A DNA stretch of 64,000 nt, taken from positions 124,001-188,000 of the forward strand of contig NZ_FOVK01000005.1 of NCBI RefSeq assembly GCF_900115135.1, given 5' to 3'. How positions within the stretch are numbered: the stretch's first letter is position 1; each line of letters opens with the position of its first letter. Positions 33,383 through 41,955 of this stretch are shown piece after piece. The stretch comes from Proteiniclasticum ruminis (GTDB taxonomy: Bacteria; Bacillota; Clostridia; Clostridiales; Clostridiaceae). The notes below the pieces were generated by a model. The model saw nothing but the letters and a program-made list of their open reading frames with translations. It was not told the origin of the DNA and did not search any database. Both the position numbers and the translations under genes were made by a program.

Positions 33383-34651
33383 CTACTTATTATTTCCCCA
33401 GTTCAGAATCAGTTCTGCATAGACAAGGATTGCATCAAAGTACTGGTCCAGATCAATGTGTTCATCCACTGCATGACACTGAGCAAGTGTTCCAGGTCCA
33501 TACTGCAGTGTCGGCATCTTAGCGATGTTTTTCCATAGTCTCGAATCGCATCCTGATGGAGAACCAACTATCTTGACCTCTTCATTTTTTACTGATTTGA
33601 AGGATTCTTTGAAGCTGGATACAAACTCGTGGGACAAATCCATTTCAAAAGAACCGCCTGCCTGATAGATCGATATTTTAGGAGGATGATTCTTCAGCCA
33701 ACTGTCTCCCTGACAACGCTCGAGGATGGCGCCAGTATACTCTTTGATGACCTGATCTCTCGTCATAACTTCTGGCAGATAATGGACGCAGGTTCTAAAG
33801 ATACAACGATCTGGAACTGTTGATCCAGCTGTTCCACCTTCCATCACTCCCACATTGGAATTGGGTGGAGGAAGCAGAGGATGCTTATAGGTCAATAACC
33901 AGTTATGTTCCAGTTCGTCAATGGCGTCAACCAGCTTCATGGCTTTATGAATGGCATTCACACCATTCCACTTAGTGCCTGAATGGACTGCAATCCCTGA
34001 AACTTCCACTTCAAAGAATACAAAGCCCATATGAGCAGCAATGAGCTCATTGTCTGAGGGTTCACACACTACTGCAGCATCCGCTCTAATACCATGCATC
34101 ACAGCTGCAATGGAACCATTTCCGCCACCTTCTTCGTCAATGACGGATGTAATGAGAACGTCTCCGGGGAGATCATATCCTGCATCTTTTAACAGATGAA
34201 CAGCCATGGTGCTGGCCATCAGTCCACTTTTCATGTCACATACGCCCAGTCCATACATTTTACCATTTTCCACATAGGGTTCATGGGGATCTCTTCTCCA
34301 TAACTCTTTTTGCGCTGGCATGGTATCCATATGGCTGTTGAAGAGAATGGATTTTCCTCCATTACCTTTAAATGTGCCGTATACATTAAAGCGGTTTTCA
34401 TAATTATGTCCAGGATTACCTTCCTGATACTTTTCTATAGATTCTGAGATGAGTGCTTCTGTCACAGGGTGTGTTTCAATCTCATCCGCACCCATTTCTT
34501 TTAGAAGTGATATAAAATACTCCTGACCTTCCTTTTCTAAACCACCAAAAATACCATGACCGATATCATGGGTATCAATTCTCACAAGATCCATGAGTTT
34601 ATCTACATATAGTGCTTTGTTTTTTTCTAGAGTCTCTCGTAACTTACTCAA
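33383..34651 (-). CDS. M20-family amidohydrolase/peptidase, copy 2
   Basis: 422 residues from a TTG at 34651, eight bases after GAGG; a GTG three codons earlier lies inside the ribosome site. The di-zinc set is visible: FNSHMDTMP (His107, Asp109), GVCDMKSG (Asp139), IDEEGGGN (Glu173, Glu174) and a late QCHAVDEH. It is only distantly like the other M20 gene of this operon (different inserts, an extra N-terminal 30 residues), so the pair is not a recent duplication and probably acts on different substrates. It follows the nucleoside hydrolase by 14 bases and is surely co-transcribed. ArgE/DapE-type deacylase names would be guesses. Confidence 0.84.
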   Translation of the reverse strand: MSKLRETLEKNKALYVDKLMDLVRIDTHDIGHGIFGGLEKEGQEYFISLLKEMGADEIETHPVTEALISESIEKYQEGNPGHNYENRFNVYGTFKGNGGKSILFNSHMDTMPAQKELWRRDPHEPYVENGKMYGLGVCDMKSGLMASTMAVHLLKDAGYDLPGDVLITSVIDEEGGGNGSIAAVMHGIRADAAVVCEPSDNELIAAHMGFVFFEVEVSGIAVHSGTKWNGVNAIHKAMKLVDAIDELEHNWLLTYKHPLLPPPNSNVGVMEGGTAGSTVPDRCIFRTCVHYLPEVMTRDQVIKEYTGAILERCQGDSWLKNHPPKISIYQAGGSFEMDLSHEFVSSFKESFKSVKNEEVKIVGSPSGCDSRLWKNIAKMPTLQYGPGTLAQCHAVDEHIDLDQYFDAILVYAELILNWGNNK

Positions 34652-34665
34652 TACAATCACCTCGA

Positions 34666-35607
34666 TTAGTTATAGAGCTTAAGACATTCCTCCACGGTAT
34701 TCCAGAAACCTTCTTTATCCAGCTTTACAGCAACTTTCGAGTTTGGTTCTTTGCCTGTAATGCCGAAGTAATCACAAAGGGTTCTTCCATAACATCTTTC
34801 ACTTCTTATTTCTACTTCTGTATACATATCTTTTACTTCTATGCAATCTGGATTGATGAGATAAGCGATGCAAGTTGGGTCGTGTAGTGGACCACCTTCC
34901 CATCCAAAGACCGCCTTCTGGGTTTTCCCAAAAAATGTCATAAGATCCGCAAAAAGTTCAGATGCTGGATTACCAATACTTCTCATTCTTTCTACAATCT
35001 CGGGGTAGCAAAGTGCTTGTCTTGTAAGATCCAAGCCCATCATCACAACGGGTCTTCCAGAATTGAATACTACATAGGCAGCTTCTGCATCCGCCACGAT
35101 ATTGAACTCACCTGCTGGAGTTACGTTTCCTAACTGATATGCTCCTCCCATAAGAACAATCTCTTGAATCTTATCCACAATTCTTGGTTCTCTTCTCATG
35201 GCCATGGCGATGTTTGTCAGTGGACCTGTTGGAACAAGTGTCACATCTCCATCTGATTCCATCAGGGTCCTGATGATGAAATCTACAGCATGTTCTTTTT
35301 CAGCTTCTCTTGTTAAAGGATCGAAAACTGGACCATCAAGTCCTGTTTCTCCATGAATATCATCTGCTATGATTTGTCTGTCGCGAACCATTGGGATACC
35401 ACACCCTGCATATACAGGCACATCTAAACCTAGCTTCTGAACTACATTCAGACCATTTCTGGTGGTTTTTTCCAACGTCTGATTCCCAGCTACGATGGTA
35501 ATACCAAGTAAATCAATCATGGGATGTTTTGCAGCCATGATGATGGCTACAGCATCATCATGTCCTGGATCACAGTCTAGAATAATCTTTCTTACGTTTT
35601 CTTTCAT
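34666..35607 (-). CDS. Inosine-uridine-type nucleoside hydrolase
   Basis: 313 residues; the ATG at 35607 follows AAAGGAG. The calcium-binding family signature DCDPGHDDA is at 11-19, with [11 protein letters not shown] and [11 protein letters not shown] further on and the catalytic-region [13 protein letters not shown] near the end, where the His is the proposed leaving-group acid. It cleaves the N-glycosidic bond of ribonucleosides to base plus ribose. It follows the ABC transporter permeases and precedes the two M20 hydrolases; with ribokinase at the operon end it makes a nucleoside-to-ribose-5-phosphate route. Base preference cannot be read from the sequence. Confidence 0.92.
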   Translation of the reverse strand: MKENVRKIILDCDPGHDDAVAIIMAAKHPMIDLLGITIVAGNQTLEKTTRNGLNVVQKLGLDVPVYAGCGIPMVRDRQIIADDIHGETGLDGPVFDPLTREAEKEHAVDFIIRTLMESDGDVTLVPTGPLTNIAMAMRREPRIVDKIQEIVLMGGAYQLGNVTPAGEFNIVADAEAAYVVFNSGRPVVMMGLDLTRQALCYPEIVERMRSIGNPASELFADLMTFFGKTQKAVFGWEGGPLHDPTCIAYLINPDCIEVKDMYTEVEIRSERCYGRTLCDYFGITGKEPNSKVAVKLDKEGFWNTVEECLKLYN

Positions 35608-35629
35608 TTCGAATCTCCTTTATTATGTA

Positions 35630-36574
35630 TTAGTTTTCTGCTTTACTAAGGCTCAGTGAGCTCTTTGATTTTGCATCCTTTCTCTTCTTCTGATAAAGAG
35701 ATATGGAAAGGACCGCAACAGTGATGACATAGGGAAGCATGAGCACAAATTGGGATGGCCATCCGTAGGCTTGAAGTCTTCCGCCTACGCTGTCTACAAA
35801 TCCGAAGAGAAGTGCGCCTACCCAGGCCAGAAGAGGATTTGCTCCTCCAAAAAACATGGCAGCGACTCCCATAAACCCTCTTCCGTTGGTCATGTTTTCA
35901 ATAAACATCTGTGAATACCCAATGGAAAGATGTGCTCCAGCAATTCCTCCAAAGATTCCAGATATGGCCATTACGCTGTATTTCATCTGATTTACTTTTA
36001 TACCTGCTGTCTCTGCAGCAAGAGGGAATCGGCCAACGGATCTCAATCGTAGACCCCACACGGTGCGGTACAGTATAAAGTAAAGTACAAATACAGAAAC
36101 AATCCCTAGTATTTCCATAAGAGACCAGTTGTTGAACAGCACATTCAGCACTTCAGACTTTTCCAAAAAAGGAATATGAATTCTTGGAATCGCTTTGATG
36201 TCAGGGCTTGTGAAGCTTCCTGTAGTTCCAAGAAACTGCTGAATTCCGAATTTAGTCGCTGCAAGTGCTAACGTATTGACTCCAACACCAATGGCCGTAA
36301 TATCTGCATCATATTTGATATGCGCAACTGCCATGATCATAGCTGTTGCAACACCGGCAATGACAGATACAAGAATTGCCAAAACCCAGCTTCCCGTACT
36401 GACGCTGACCCATACCGCCATGAACGCAGACATCAGCATAATTCCTTCCGTACCGATGTTAGTGATGTTTCCCTGCTGTGTTATGGTTGCGGCAAGAGCT
36501 GCGAAGAGAATAGGAGTTGAAGCACGAATTGTCGCATATACCAGTGATAAATCAAAAATTGATAATATATCCAT
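35630..36574 (-). CDS. nupQ: Nucleoside ABC transporter permease (NupQ-type)
   Basis: 314 residues; the ATG at 36574 follows GGGAGGAAAA. About eight to nine membrane helices with the BPD_transp_2 pattern (NIGTEGIMLMSAFMAVWV, ADITAIGVGVNTLALAATKFGI, GRGFMGVAAMFFGGANPLLAW) place it with YufQ/NupQ-type permeases of BMP-dependent nucleoside importers. It pairs with the permease encoded 10 bases upstream. The C-terminal tail is Lys/Ser-rich and cytoplasmic. Confidence 0.9.
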   Translation of the reverse strand: MDILSIFDLSLVYATIRASTPILFAALAATITQQGNITNIGTEGIMLMSAFMAVWVSVSTGSWVLAILVSVIAGVATAMIMAVAHIKYDADITAIGVGVNTLALAATKFGIQQFLGTTGSFTSPDIKAIPRIHIPFLEKSEVLNVLFNNWSLMEILGIVSVFVLYFILYRTVWGLRLRSVGRFPLAAETAGIKVNQMKYSVMAISGIFGGIAGAHLSIGYSQMFIENMTNGRGFMGVAAMFFGGANPLLAWVGALLFGFVDSVGGRLQAYGWPSQFVLMLPYVITVAVLSISLYQKKRKDAKSKSSLSLSKAEN

Positions 36575-36584
36575 GTTTTCCTCC

Positions 36585-37631
36585 CTACCCTTCTACTCTT
36601 TCTAGTGTTGCTTTCTTTTTTCTTTTCTCCAGAAATGCGAACAATGTTTCCATGGTGGCAAAAATGATGAAGATGGCTATAATCATATCAACTATAGACT
36701 TCGGTACTCCCGTGTATCTTTCCATTCCTAGTGCTCCTGACTTCAGTGCAGCCAGGAAGAAGGCCATGAATGGAACCATCTTGATGTCATTCTTTACGAT
36801 GAGTGAAGCCAGCATACCGTCAAAGGCAATTCCTGCTGAAAATCCACCCAAGAAATATCCATAAGTGCCAAGGACTTCCAGTCCTCCAGTAACTCCGCCA
36901 AAAACCCCACTTAGTAGCATAGCGGCCATGATTCCCTTTTTGGGATCTATCCCGATATACTCTGCATGCTTTGGATTAAGACCGATACTGGTAAACTTGT
37001 ATCCTACTGTGGATCTGTTCAGTAACCATATGATAAAAACAACCATGAGAATTCCTATGAAAAGACCCGTATGCGCCTGACTTGGCTTAAGAAACTGAGT
37101 CAGCTTTGCTGAAGCTGCTACTGTAGGTGTCTGAGGCACGCCTGTTTTCGCACTCATAGGTCCATTGACTAAGTAGGAAGTAATATTGATGGCCACATAA
37201 TTAAGTAGAATTGTGCTACAAACTTCATTCACACCAAGATATACCTTCAATGAAGCTGGAATCGCTGTCCAGAGAGCTCCAACTACACCTGCGGAAACAA
37301 TGGCAATGAGGATGATGAGCACTCCTGGAAGATCCGTCAGTGTGTACCCTACAAAAGCTGCCATAATGGCACCCAAGTACATACTGCCTTCCACACCAAC
37401 ATTAAACGCGCCTGTTCTTGCTGCAATAGCAAATGCCATTGAGGTCATAAGAAGTGGAAGAAATTTCTGAAGCGTCGTACCTAAATTCAGTTTGCCAACG
37501 AAGGCACCGCGGAACAGGTAATAGTATGCTTCAATGGGATTATGCCCCAACGCAATCATGATGAAAGCACCAATGACTAGAGACACCAAAGAGGTGAGAA
37601 ACAGATTGAAATATTTATTTTTAAGCTTCAT
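36585..37631 (-). CDS. nupP: Nucleoside ABC transporter permease (NupP-type)
   Basis: 348 residues; the ATG at 37631 lies 11 bases inside the end of the ATPase gene and follows GGGAGGAGA. Nine or so membrane helices are seen, with the paired permease signature FNVGVEGSMYLGAIMAAFVG and YLGVNEVCSTILLNYVAINI, and KYTGVPKSIVDMIIA-like C-terminal sequence. Together with NupQ it forms the membrane channel of the importer. The 11-base overlap with nupO ensures matched synthesis. Confidence 0.9.
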   Translation of the reverse strand: MKLKNKYFNLFLTSLVSLVIGAFIMIALGHNPIEAYYYLFRGAFVGKLNLGTTLQKFLPLLMTSMAFAIAARTGAFNVGVEGSMYLGAIMAAFVGYTLTDLPGVLIILIAIVSAGVVGALWTAIPASLKVYLGVNEVCSTILLNYVAINITSYLVNGPMSAKTGVPQTPTVAASAKLTQFLKPSQAHTGLFIGILMVVFIIWLLNRSTVGYKFTSIGLNPKHAEYIGIDPKKGIMAAMLLSGVFGGVTGGLEVLGTYGYFLGGFSAGIAFDGMLASLIVKNDIKMVPFMAFFLAALKSGALGMERYTGVPKSIVDMIIAIFIIFATMETLFAFLEKRKKKATLERVEG

Positions 37632-39171
37632 TCAGATCTCCTCCCATTTTCTCTAGTGATTCTTTCGTACCGCCCATCATAGCCAGCCCAACGTTATCTC
37701 TGTTCGCTTCTTTACTGGAAAATACAGCCATAATTTCCCCTTCGTACATTACTGCTACACGGTCAGACAGTGACAGTACTTCTTCAAGGTCCGCTGACAC
37801 TAAGAGAATTCCTGTTCCTCTTGATTTTACTTCATTCAGAATTCGTCTTATGGATTCGATGGCACCGATGTCAACGCCTCTGGTAGGTTGAGCGGCAATA
37901 AGAAGTTTTCCTTCCTCTTCTACTTCACGGGCAACAACAATCTTCTGAGCATTACCTCCTGATAGGGCTTGCGTGATATTCTCTGGTGCACTTGGTCTTA
38001 CATCATACCGTTCGATAAGCTTTTCAGAAAAACTTCTGATTTCTTTCTTATCCTGAGCAATTCCTTTAGCGAAGGGTTTCTCATCTACCTTGAGGGCAAT
38101 CATATTATCCATGATGGACATGGATCGGTTCAGTCCACGAAGATTTCTGTCTTCAGGTATATGGGTTAAACCAGCTTTTCTTGCTTTTAAAGGAGAAAAG
38201 TTTGTTATGTCTTTTCCGTCCAGCAGAATTTGTCCTTTCTCCACTTTTCTTAAGCCTGCAATGGCTTCGATGAACTCGCTTTGACCATTTCCATCAATGC
38301 CTGCGATCCCAAGAATCTCTCCTTCTTTTACATGCAGATCAATTCCTTTGATTTTAGAAATCTCTTTGTCCCCTGAGGTCCAGAGATTCTTGATTTCTAA
38401 TATCGTCTTCCCAGTTTTCACTTCTTCCTTTTCGATTCTTAAAAATACATCTCTTCCTACCATTCTTCTGGCAAGATCTTCTGGTGATGTTTCCTCAGGT
38501 GTTATGGTGCCTTCATATTTACCTTGTCTCATAACTGTAATACGGTCAGAAATATCCATAACCTCATTCAGTTTATGGGAGATGAACACGATGGACTTTC
38601 CACCATCTCTCAAATTTTTAAGAATCTCAAAGAACTTTGTAGTTTCCTGTGGAGTTAACACCGCTGTAGGCTCATCCAGAATGAGCACTTCAGCCCCTCT
38701 ATAAAGGGTTTTAATAATTTCTACTCTTTGAGCTTCTCCTACAGAAATCTGATTGATTTTTTTGTTCAGCTGAATGTCCATTTTATAATTGTCAATATAG
38801 TGCTGAATTTCTTCTCTTGCTTTATTAAAATCAATCGTAACGCCTTTTTTGGGTTCAAATCCCAAAATGATGTTCTCTAAAACTGTAAGTTCATCTACGA
38901 GCATGAACTCCTGGTGTACCATCCCAATGCCTTCCATAATTGCCAGCTTTGGAGTGATCTTCTCAAATAGCTTTCCTCTTAATTTGATCACACCACCGTC
39001 ATGAGGATACATCCCATATATGATTTTCATCATGGTGGATTTTCCTGCACCATTTTCTCCTATGAGAGAATGGATTTCTCCTGCTTTTAGATTGAACTGT
39101 CCATCCTGAATGGCTTTGACAAACTCAAAGTTCTTCTTGATGTCCACCATCTCAATGATATAGGGTTCCAT
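37621..39171 (-). CDS. nupO: Nucleoside ABC transporter, duplicated ATPase (NupO-type)
   Basis: 516 residues from the ATG at 39171, which sits behind AGGAGGAAGGAGG; a longer frame to 39219 has no site. Two ABC domains in one chain: the first has GENGAGKSTMMKI and SVGEAQRVEIIKTL with LILDEPTAVLTP; the second has GIDGNGQSEFI in place of a canonical Walker A and LSGGNAQKIVVARE. The degenerate second Walker A is usual in the RbsA/MglA/NupO group. It powers uptake by the BMP lipoprotein and NupP/NupQ. It starts 69 bases after the lipoprotein gene. Confidence 0.92.
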   Translation of the reverse strand: MEPYIIEMVDIKKNFEFVKAIQDGQFNLKAGEIHSLIGENGAGKSTMMKIIYGMYPHDGGVIKLRGKLFEKITPKLAIMEGIGMVHQEFMLVDELTVLENIILGFEPKKGVTIDFNKAREEIQHYIDNYKMDIQLNKKINQISVGEAQRVEIIKTLYRGAEVLILDEPTAVLTPQETTKFFEILKNLRDGGKSIVFISHKLNEVMDISDRITVMRQGKYEGTITPEETSPEDLARRMVGRDVFLRIEKEEVKTGKTILEIKNLWTSGDKEISKIKGIDLHVKEGEILGIAGIDGNGQSEFIEAIAGLRKVEKGQILLDGKDITNFSPLKARKAGLTHIPEDRNLRGLNRSMSIMDNMIALKVDEKPFAKGIAQDKKEIRSFSEKLIERYDVRPSAPENITQALSGGNAQKIVVAREVEEEGKLLIAAQPTRGVDIGAIESIRRILNEVKSRGTGILLVSADLEEVLSLSDRVAVMYEGEIMAVFSSKEANRDNVGLAMMGGTKESLEKMGGDLNEA

Positions 39172-39239
39172 AAGATTCCTCCTTCCTCCTTTAATGAAGA
39201 CGATTGGTGTGGGTTGCACACCAATCGCTTTAAAATTCT

Positions 39240-40289
39240 CTACTTTCTACCGAATCCCTCGAAAGATTCTACTTTAATTTCGCCGTTCTTCACTTTTTCT
39301 TCAAGTTCCTTGATTTTATCCAGAATGTCCTGTGGGAACTTATCTCCAAGAGCTTCTTTCATAACACTCATGTCTGTAAGGCTTACTCCACCATTAGAGA
39401 TATCAAGATAGTTTGTCACATTCCCTTTATAGGTTCCGTTGATGACGGATTCAATAACCATGTAAGTTGCAACGTCTACTCTCTTCAGCATAGAAGTAAG
39501 AATGCTTCCTGGATACACATCATCCTGATTCAGGTCAACACCGATGGCATACTTGCCTTCATCCTTTGCCCCTTCAAGAATTCCATTTCCTGTACCAGAA
39601 GCTACATTCATAACGATGTCTGCACCCTGGCTGTATTGTGCTACTGTAAGTTCTTTACCTTTTAGAGGATCATTGAAAGATCCTGCAAAAGACTGAAGAA
39701 TCTGCACTTCTGGATCAATGTACTTTGCTCCTTGCTCATAACCGGTAAAGAAATCAGAAAGAACTGGGATATCCATTCCGCCAACCCATCCGATGATTTT
39801 CTCTGGGTTTACGCCTTCAATATCGGTTTTAGTTGTGAACATAGCTGCAGCTGCACCAGCTAAGAAGGATCCTTCATTCTGTGCGAAGGTAGAGGAAACA
39901 ACATTATCTCCTTTTACGACGCCATCAATCAGTGCAAACTTCGTTTCTGGGAATTCTGGCGCATGTTTGGTCACAATTTCTTCAAATTGTGTAGAAACAG
40001 CGATAACCAGATCATAACCATCTGCTGCCATAGCTACAAAGTTTGATTCCCATTCAGTTGGTTCTTTACTTTCCATTTCTTTAAGTTCGATGCCAAACTC
40101 CTCGACTGCTCTCATGGCACCTTCATGTGCAGAGTCATTAAAAGATTTGTCACCGAGGAACCCGGAATATACCAGAGCTACTTTTAGCTTGTCCCCATCG
40201 CCTGAAGGAGTCTCACTTTTTTCTCCGCAACCTGCTAGTACACCCATGGTCAAAACTAGAGATACAACTAGTGATAGAATTTTTTTCAT
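39240..40289 (-). CDS. BMP-family nucleoside-binding lipoprotein
   Basis: 349 residues; the ATG at 40289 follows AGGAGGAAACGA. A lipoprotein signal ends in LAGC with Cys21. The mature protein has the Bmp/Med fold of purine-nucleoside receptors: VALVYSGFLGDKSFNDSAHEGA, STQFEEIVTKHAPEFPETKFALIDG, QNEGSFLAGAAAAM and GADIVMNVASGTGNGILEGAKD. It catches nucleosides outside the membrane for NupOPQ. It is the first gene of a nine- to ten-gene operon and sits directly behind two LacI-type operators. Confidence 0.92.
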   Translation of the reverse strand: MKKILSLVVSLVLTMGVLAGCGEKSETPSGDGDKLKVALVYSGFLGDKSFNDSAHEGAMRAVEEFGIELKEMESKEPTEWESNFVAMAADGYDLVIAVSTQFEEIVTKHAPEFPETKFALIDGVVKGDNVVSSTFAQNEGSFLAGAAAAMFTTKTDIEGVNPEKIIGWVGGMDIPVLSDFFTGYEQGAKYIDPEVQILQSFAGSFNDPLKGKELTVAQYSQGADIVMNVASGTGNGILEGAKDEGKYAIGVDLNQDDVYPGSILTSMLKRVDVATYMVIESVINGTYKGNVTNYLDISNGGVSLTDMSVMKEALGDKFPQDILDKIKELEEKVKNGEIKVESFEGFGRK

Positions 40290-40319
40290 GTTCGTTTCCT
40301 CCTAAATTTTCTCCCAATT

Positions 40320-40335
40320 GGTAAAACGTTTTACC
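40320..40335. promoter_or_regulatory. LacI-family operator 1 (perfect 16-bp palindrome)
   Basis: GGTAAAACGTTTTACC is a perfect dyad 31 bases upstream of the BMP gene start, with the central CG typical of LacI/GalR regulators. It lies between the two divergently arranged transcription units. Confidence 0.8.
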
Positions 40336-40382
40336 ACCCCAAAAAAATAAATTGAATTTGCATCAATTCTCTTGTATGCTTA

Positions 40383-40398
40383 GGTAAAGCGTTTTACT
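40383..40398. promoter_or_regulatory. LacI-family operator 2
   Basis: GGTAAAGCGTTTTACT has the same core as operator 1 with two changes. The centres are 63 bases apart, which is six helical turns and would favour looping. A weaker half-site (GGTAAACGT) lies near 40629, just before the regulator gene. Confidence 0.75.
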
Positions 40399-40598
40399 AA
40401 CTTGTGTTTATTGTAATCGTATTCTCCATATCATGTCAAGCAACATTTTTGAAATTATGAAAATGATAACATTGAACAACTTTACCGAACAGCAAATTTC
40501 ATTTTTTCAAGGATATATTCCAACAATCTAAAAATTAGCAGAAATATGGTTATATTGTGATTTTGTAAACAATTTCATCCACTTCATCTTTATTAAAG

Positions 40599-40604
40599 TA
40601 TAAT
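40599..40604 (+). promoter_or_regulatory. -10 box of the LacI-family gene
   Basis: A perfect TATAAT lies 79 bases before the regulator start. The -35 is poor. The rest of the divergent region (40400-40598) is AT-rich without genes. Confidence 0.5.
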
Positions 40605-40682
40605 GGAAGTATCACGAAAAATGGTAAGGTAAACGTGAAGAGTAATTCTTAATAAGTACTATAGATTGGCAAGGTGATTCTT

Positions 40683-41711
40683 ATGGCAACAACAATTAAA
40701 GATATTGCACAGGCTACGGGCCTCTCTGTGACCACTGTCTCATTGGTGCTCAATCAGAAAGCAGATAAAATACCAGAGAGAACCAAAGAACTGGTTCAGA
40801 AAACTGCAAAGGATATGAACTATAGACCAAACCAGATTGCAATCAGCCTGGTAAAGAAAAAGACAAAAACATTAGGCCTCCTGATACCTGATATTCGGAA
40901 CAGCTTCTTCTCTATGCTGGCTAAGGAGGTAGAAGATGAATGCCACAAAATGGGCTGGACTATGATCCTTTGCAATACTGGAGATCAGCATCATAGAGAT
41001 CTCGAATACATCGATGTGCTTGCCAGTAAAAATGTGGACGGTGTCATCTACTGTATGGCTTCTGACACCACACTAGAAAAATTTCAGGAAGTTCATGAGC
41101 TACTACAGATCTATAAATTACCGTTTATTATGATTGACCGAACTTATGACTTGAAAAATGTTCATGCAGCGAAGATTGACAACAGGCTTGGCGGATTCCT
41201 AGCTACGGAGCACCTCATTTCTCTAGGCCATTCTAAAATTGCATGCATCACTGGTCCAATGAACCTAATGGATACACAGGCAAGACTCTCAGGATACAAG
41301 GATGCATTGGAAAAGCATGGAATTGTTTTTGACCAGAGCCTTATTTACCACGGTAATTATCAGATGAGCGGTGGGGTTCACGGGATTACTGAACTCAAGC
41401 AGCAAGAGTTCACAGCAGTGTTTGCATTCAATGACCTTATGGCCTTTGGTGCATACAAAGCTTTAAAGCAAATGAAAAAGAAGATACCAGAAGACGTTTC
41501 TTTGGTCGGATATGATGATATCGTCTTCTCGGAAATGCTGGAAGTTCCCCTTACCACGATACGTCAGCCCATAGGAAAAGCAGGAAAACTGGCAGTTCGG
41601 TTTATTATTGAGTATATTGACGATCCATCTTCCGCCGAAGAAGTACCTATGTTGTCACCAAAGCTGATTAAGCGTGATAGTACCATGAAAAGAAAGAATC
41701 CCCCCACTTAA
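40683..41711 (+). CDS. LacI-family transcriptional regulator of the nucleoside operon
   Basis: 342 residues from the ATG at 40683, six bases after AAGGTGA; an upstream GTG (40674) lies inside that site. The N-terminal helix-turn-helix and hinge are standard (TIKDIAQATGLSVTTVSLVLNQK, then NYRPNQIAISLVKKKT). The effector domain is of the ribose/purine-binding type (LLIPDIRNSFFSMLAKEVEDE, MIDRTYD, AVFAFNDLMAFGAYKAL, SLVGYDDIVFSEML). It is divergent from the nucleoside operon with two matching operators between, so it very likely represses that operon and perhaps itself. The ligand may be a nucleoside, ribose or a base. Confidence 0.9.
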   Translation: MATTIKDIAQATGLSVTTVSLVLNQKADKIPERTKELVQKTAKDMNYRPNQIAISLVKKKTKTLGLLIPDIRNSFFSMLAKEVEDECHKMGWTMILCNTGDQHHRDLEYIDVLASKNVDGVIYCMASDTTLEKFQEVHELLQIYKLPFIMIDRTYDLKNVHAAKIDNRLGGFLATEHLISLGHSKIACITGPMNLMDTQARLSGYKDALEKHGIVFDQSLIYHGNYQMSGGVHGITELKQQEFTAVFAFNDLMAFGAYKALKQMKKKIPEDVSLVGYDDIVFSEMLEVPLTTIRQPIGKAGKLAVRFIIEYIDDPSSAEEVPMLSPKLIKRDSTMKRKNPPT

Positions 41712-41852
41712 TTACTTCTCACACCAAAATGGAGACGGGATTTTAAGCAGCTGATTTCAGTGAGAAAAAGTTATTGCATCCGTTTCTTAGATGATTTATG
41801 CTAATCATTTAAGTACTTGTTTTGATGTATACAGTTCAATCGCGATCTAGTT

Positions 41853-41885
41853 AGAAGTGTCTTTTGTAGGCACTTCTTTTGTTTT
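41853..41885 (+). terminator. Terminator of the LacI-family gene
   Basis: AGAAGTG pairs with CACTTCT, followed by TTTGTTTT on the plus strand. Confidence 0.75.
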
Positions 41886-41907
41886 CAGCCCCTTATCTCG
41901 TTAGATT

Positions 41908-41938
41908 GACACAAAAAAACAAGCCCATCACATCGTGA
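41908..41938 (-). terminator. Terminator of the toxin-antitoxin operon
   Basis: On the minus strand CAAGTCTATCAC pairs with GTGATGGGCTTG (two mismatches), followed by TTTTTTTG, 18 bases after the antitoxin stop. Confidence 0.8.
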
Positions 41939-41955
41939 TAGACTTGCTGCTGACA

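Noticed and set aside
34651-34660. GTG at 34660 as start of the second M20 gene
   Set aside because: The GTG is inside the GAGGTG ribosome site; the TTG at 34651 has proper spacing.
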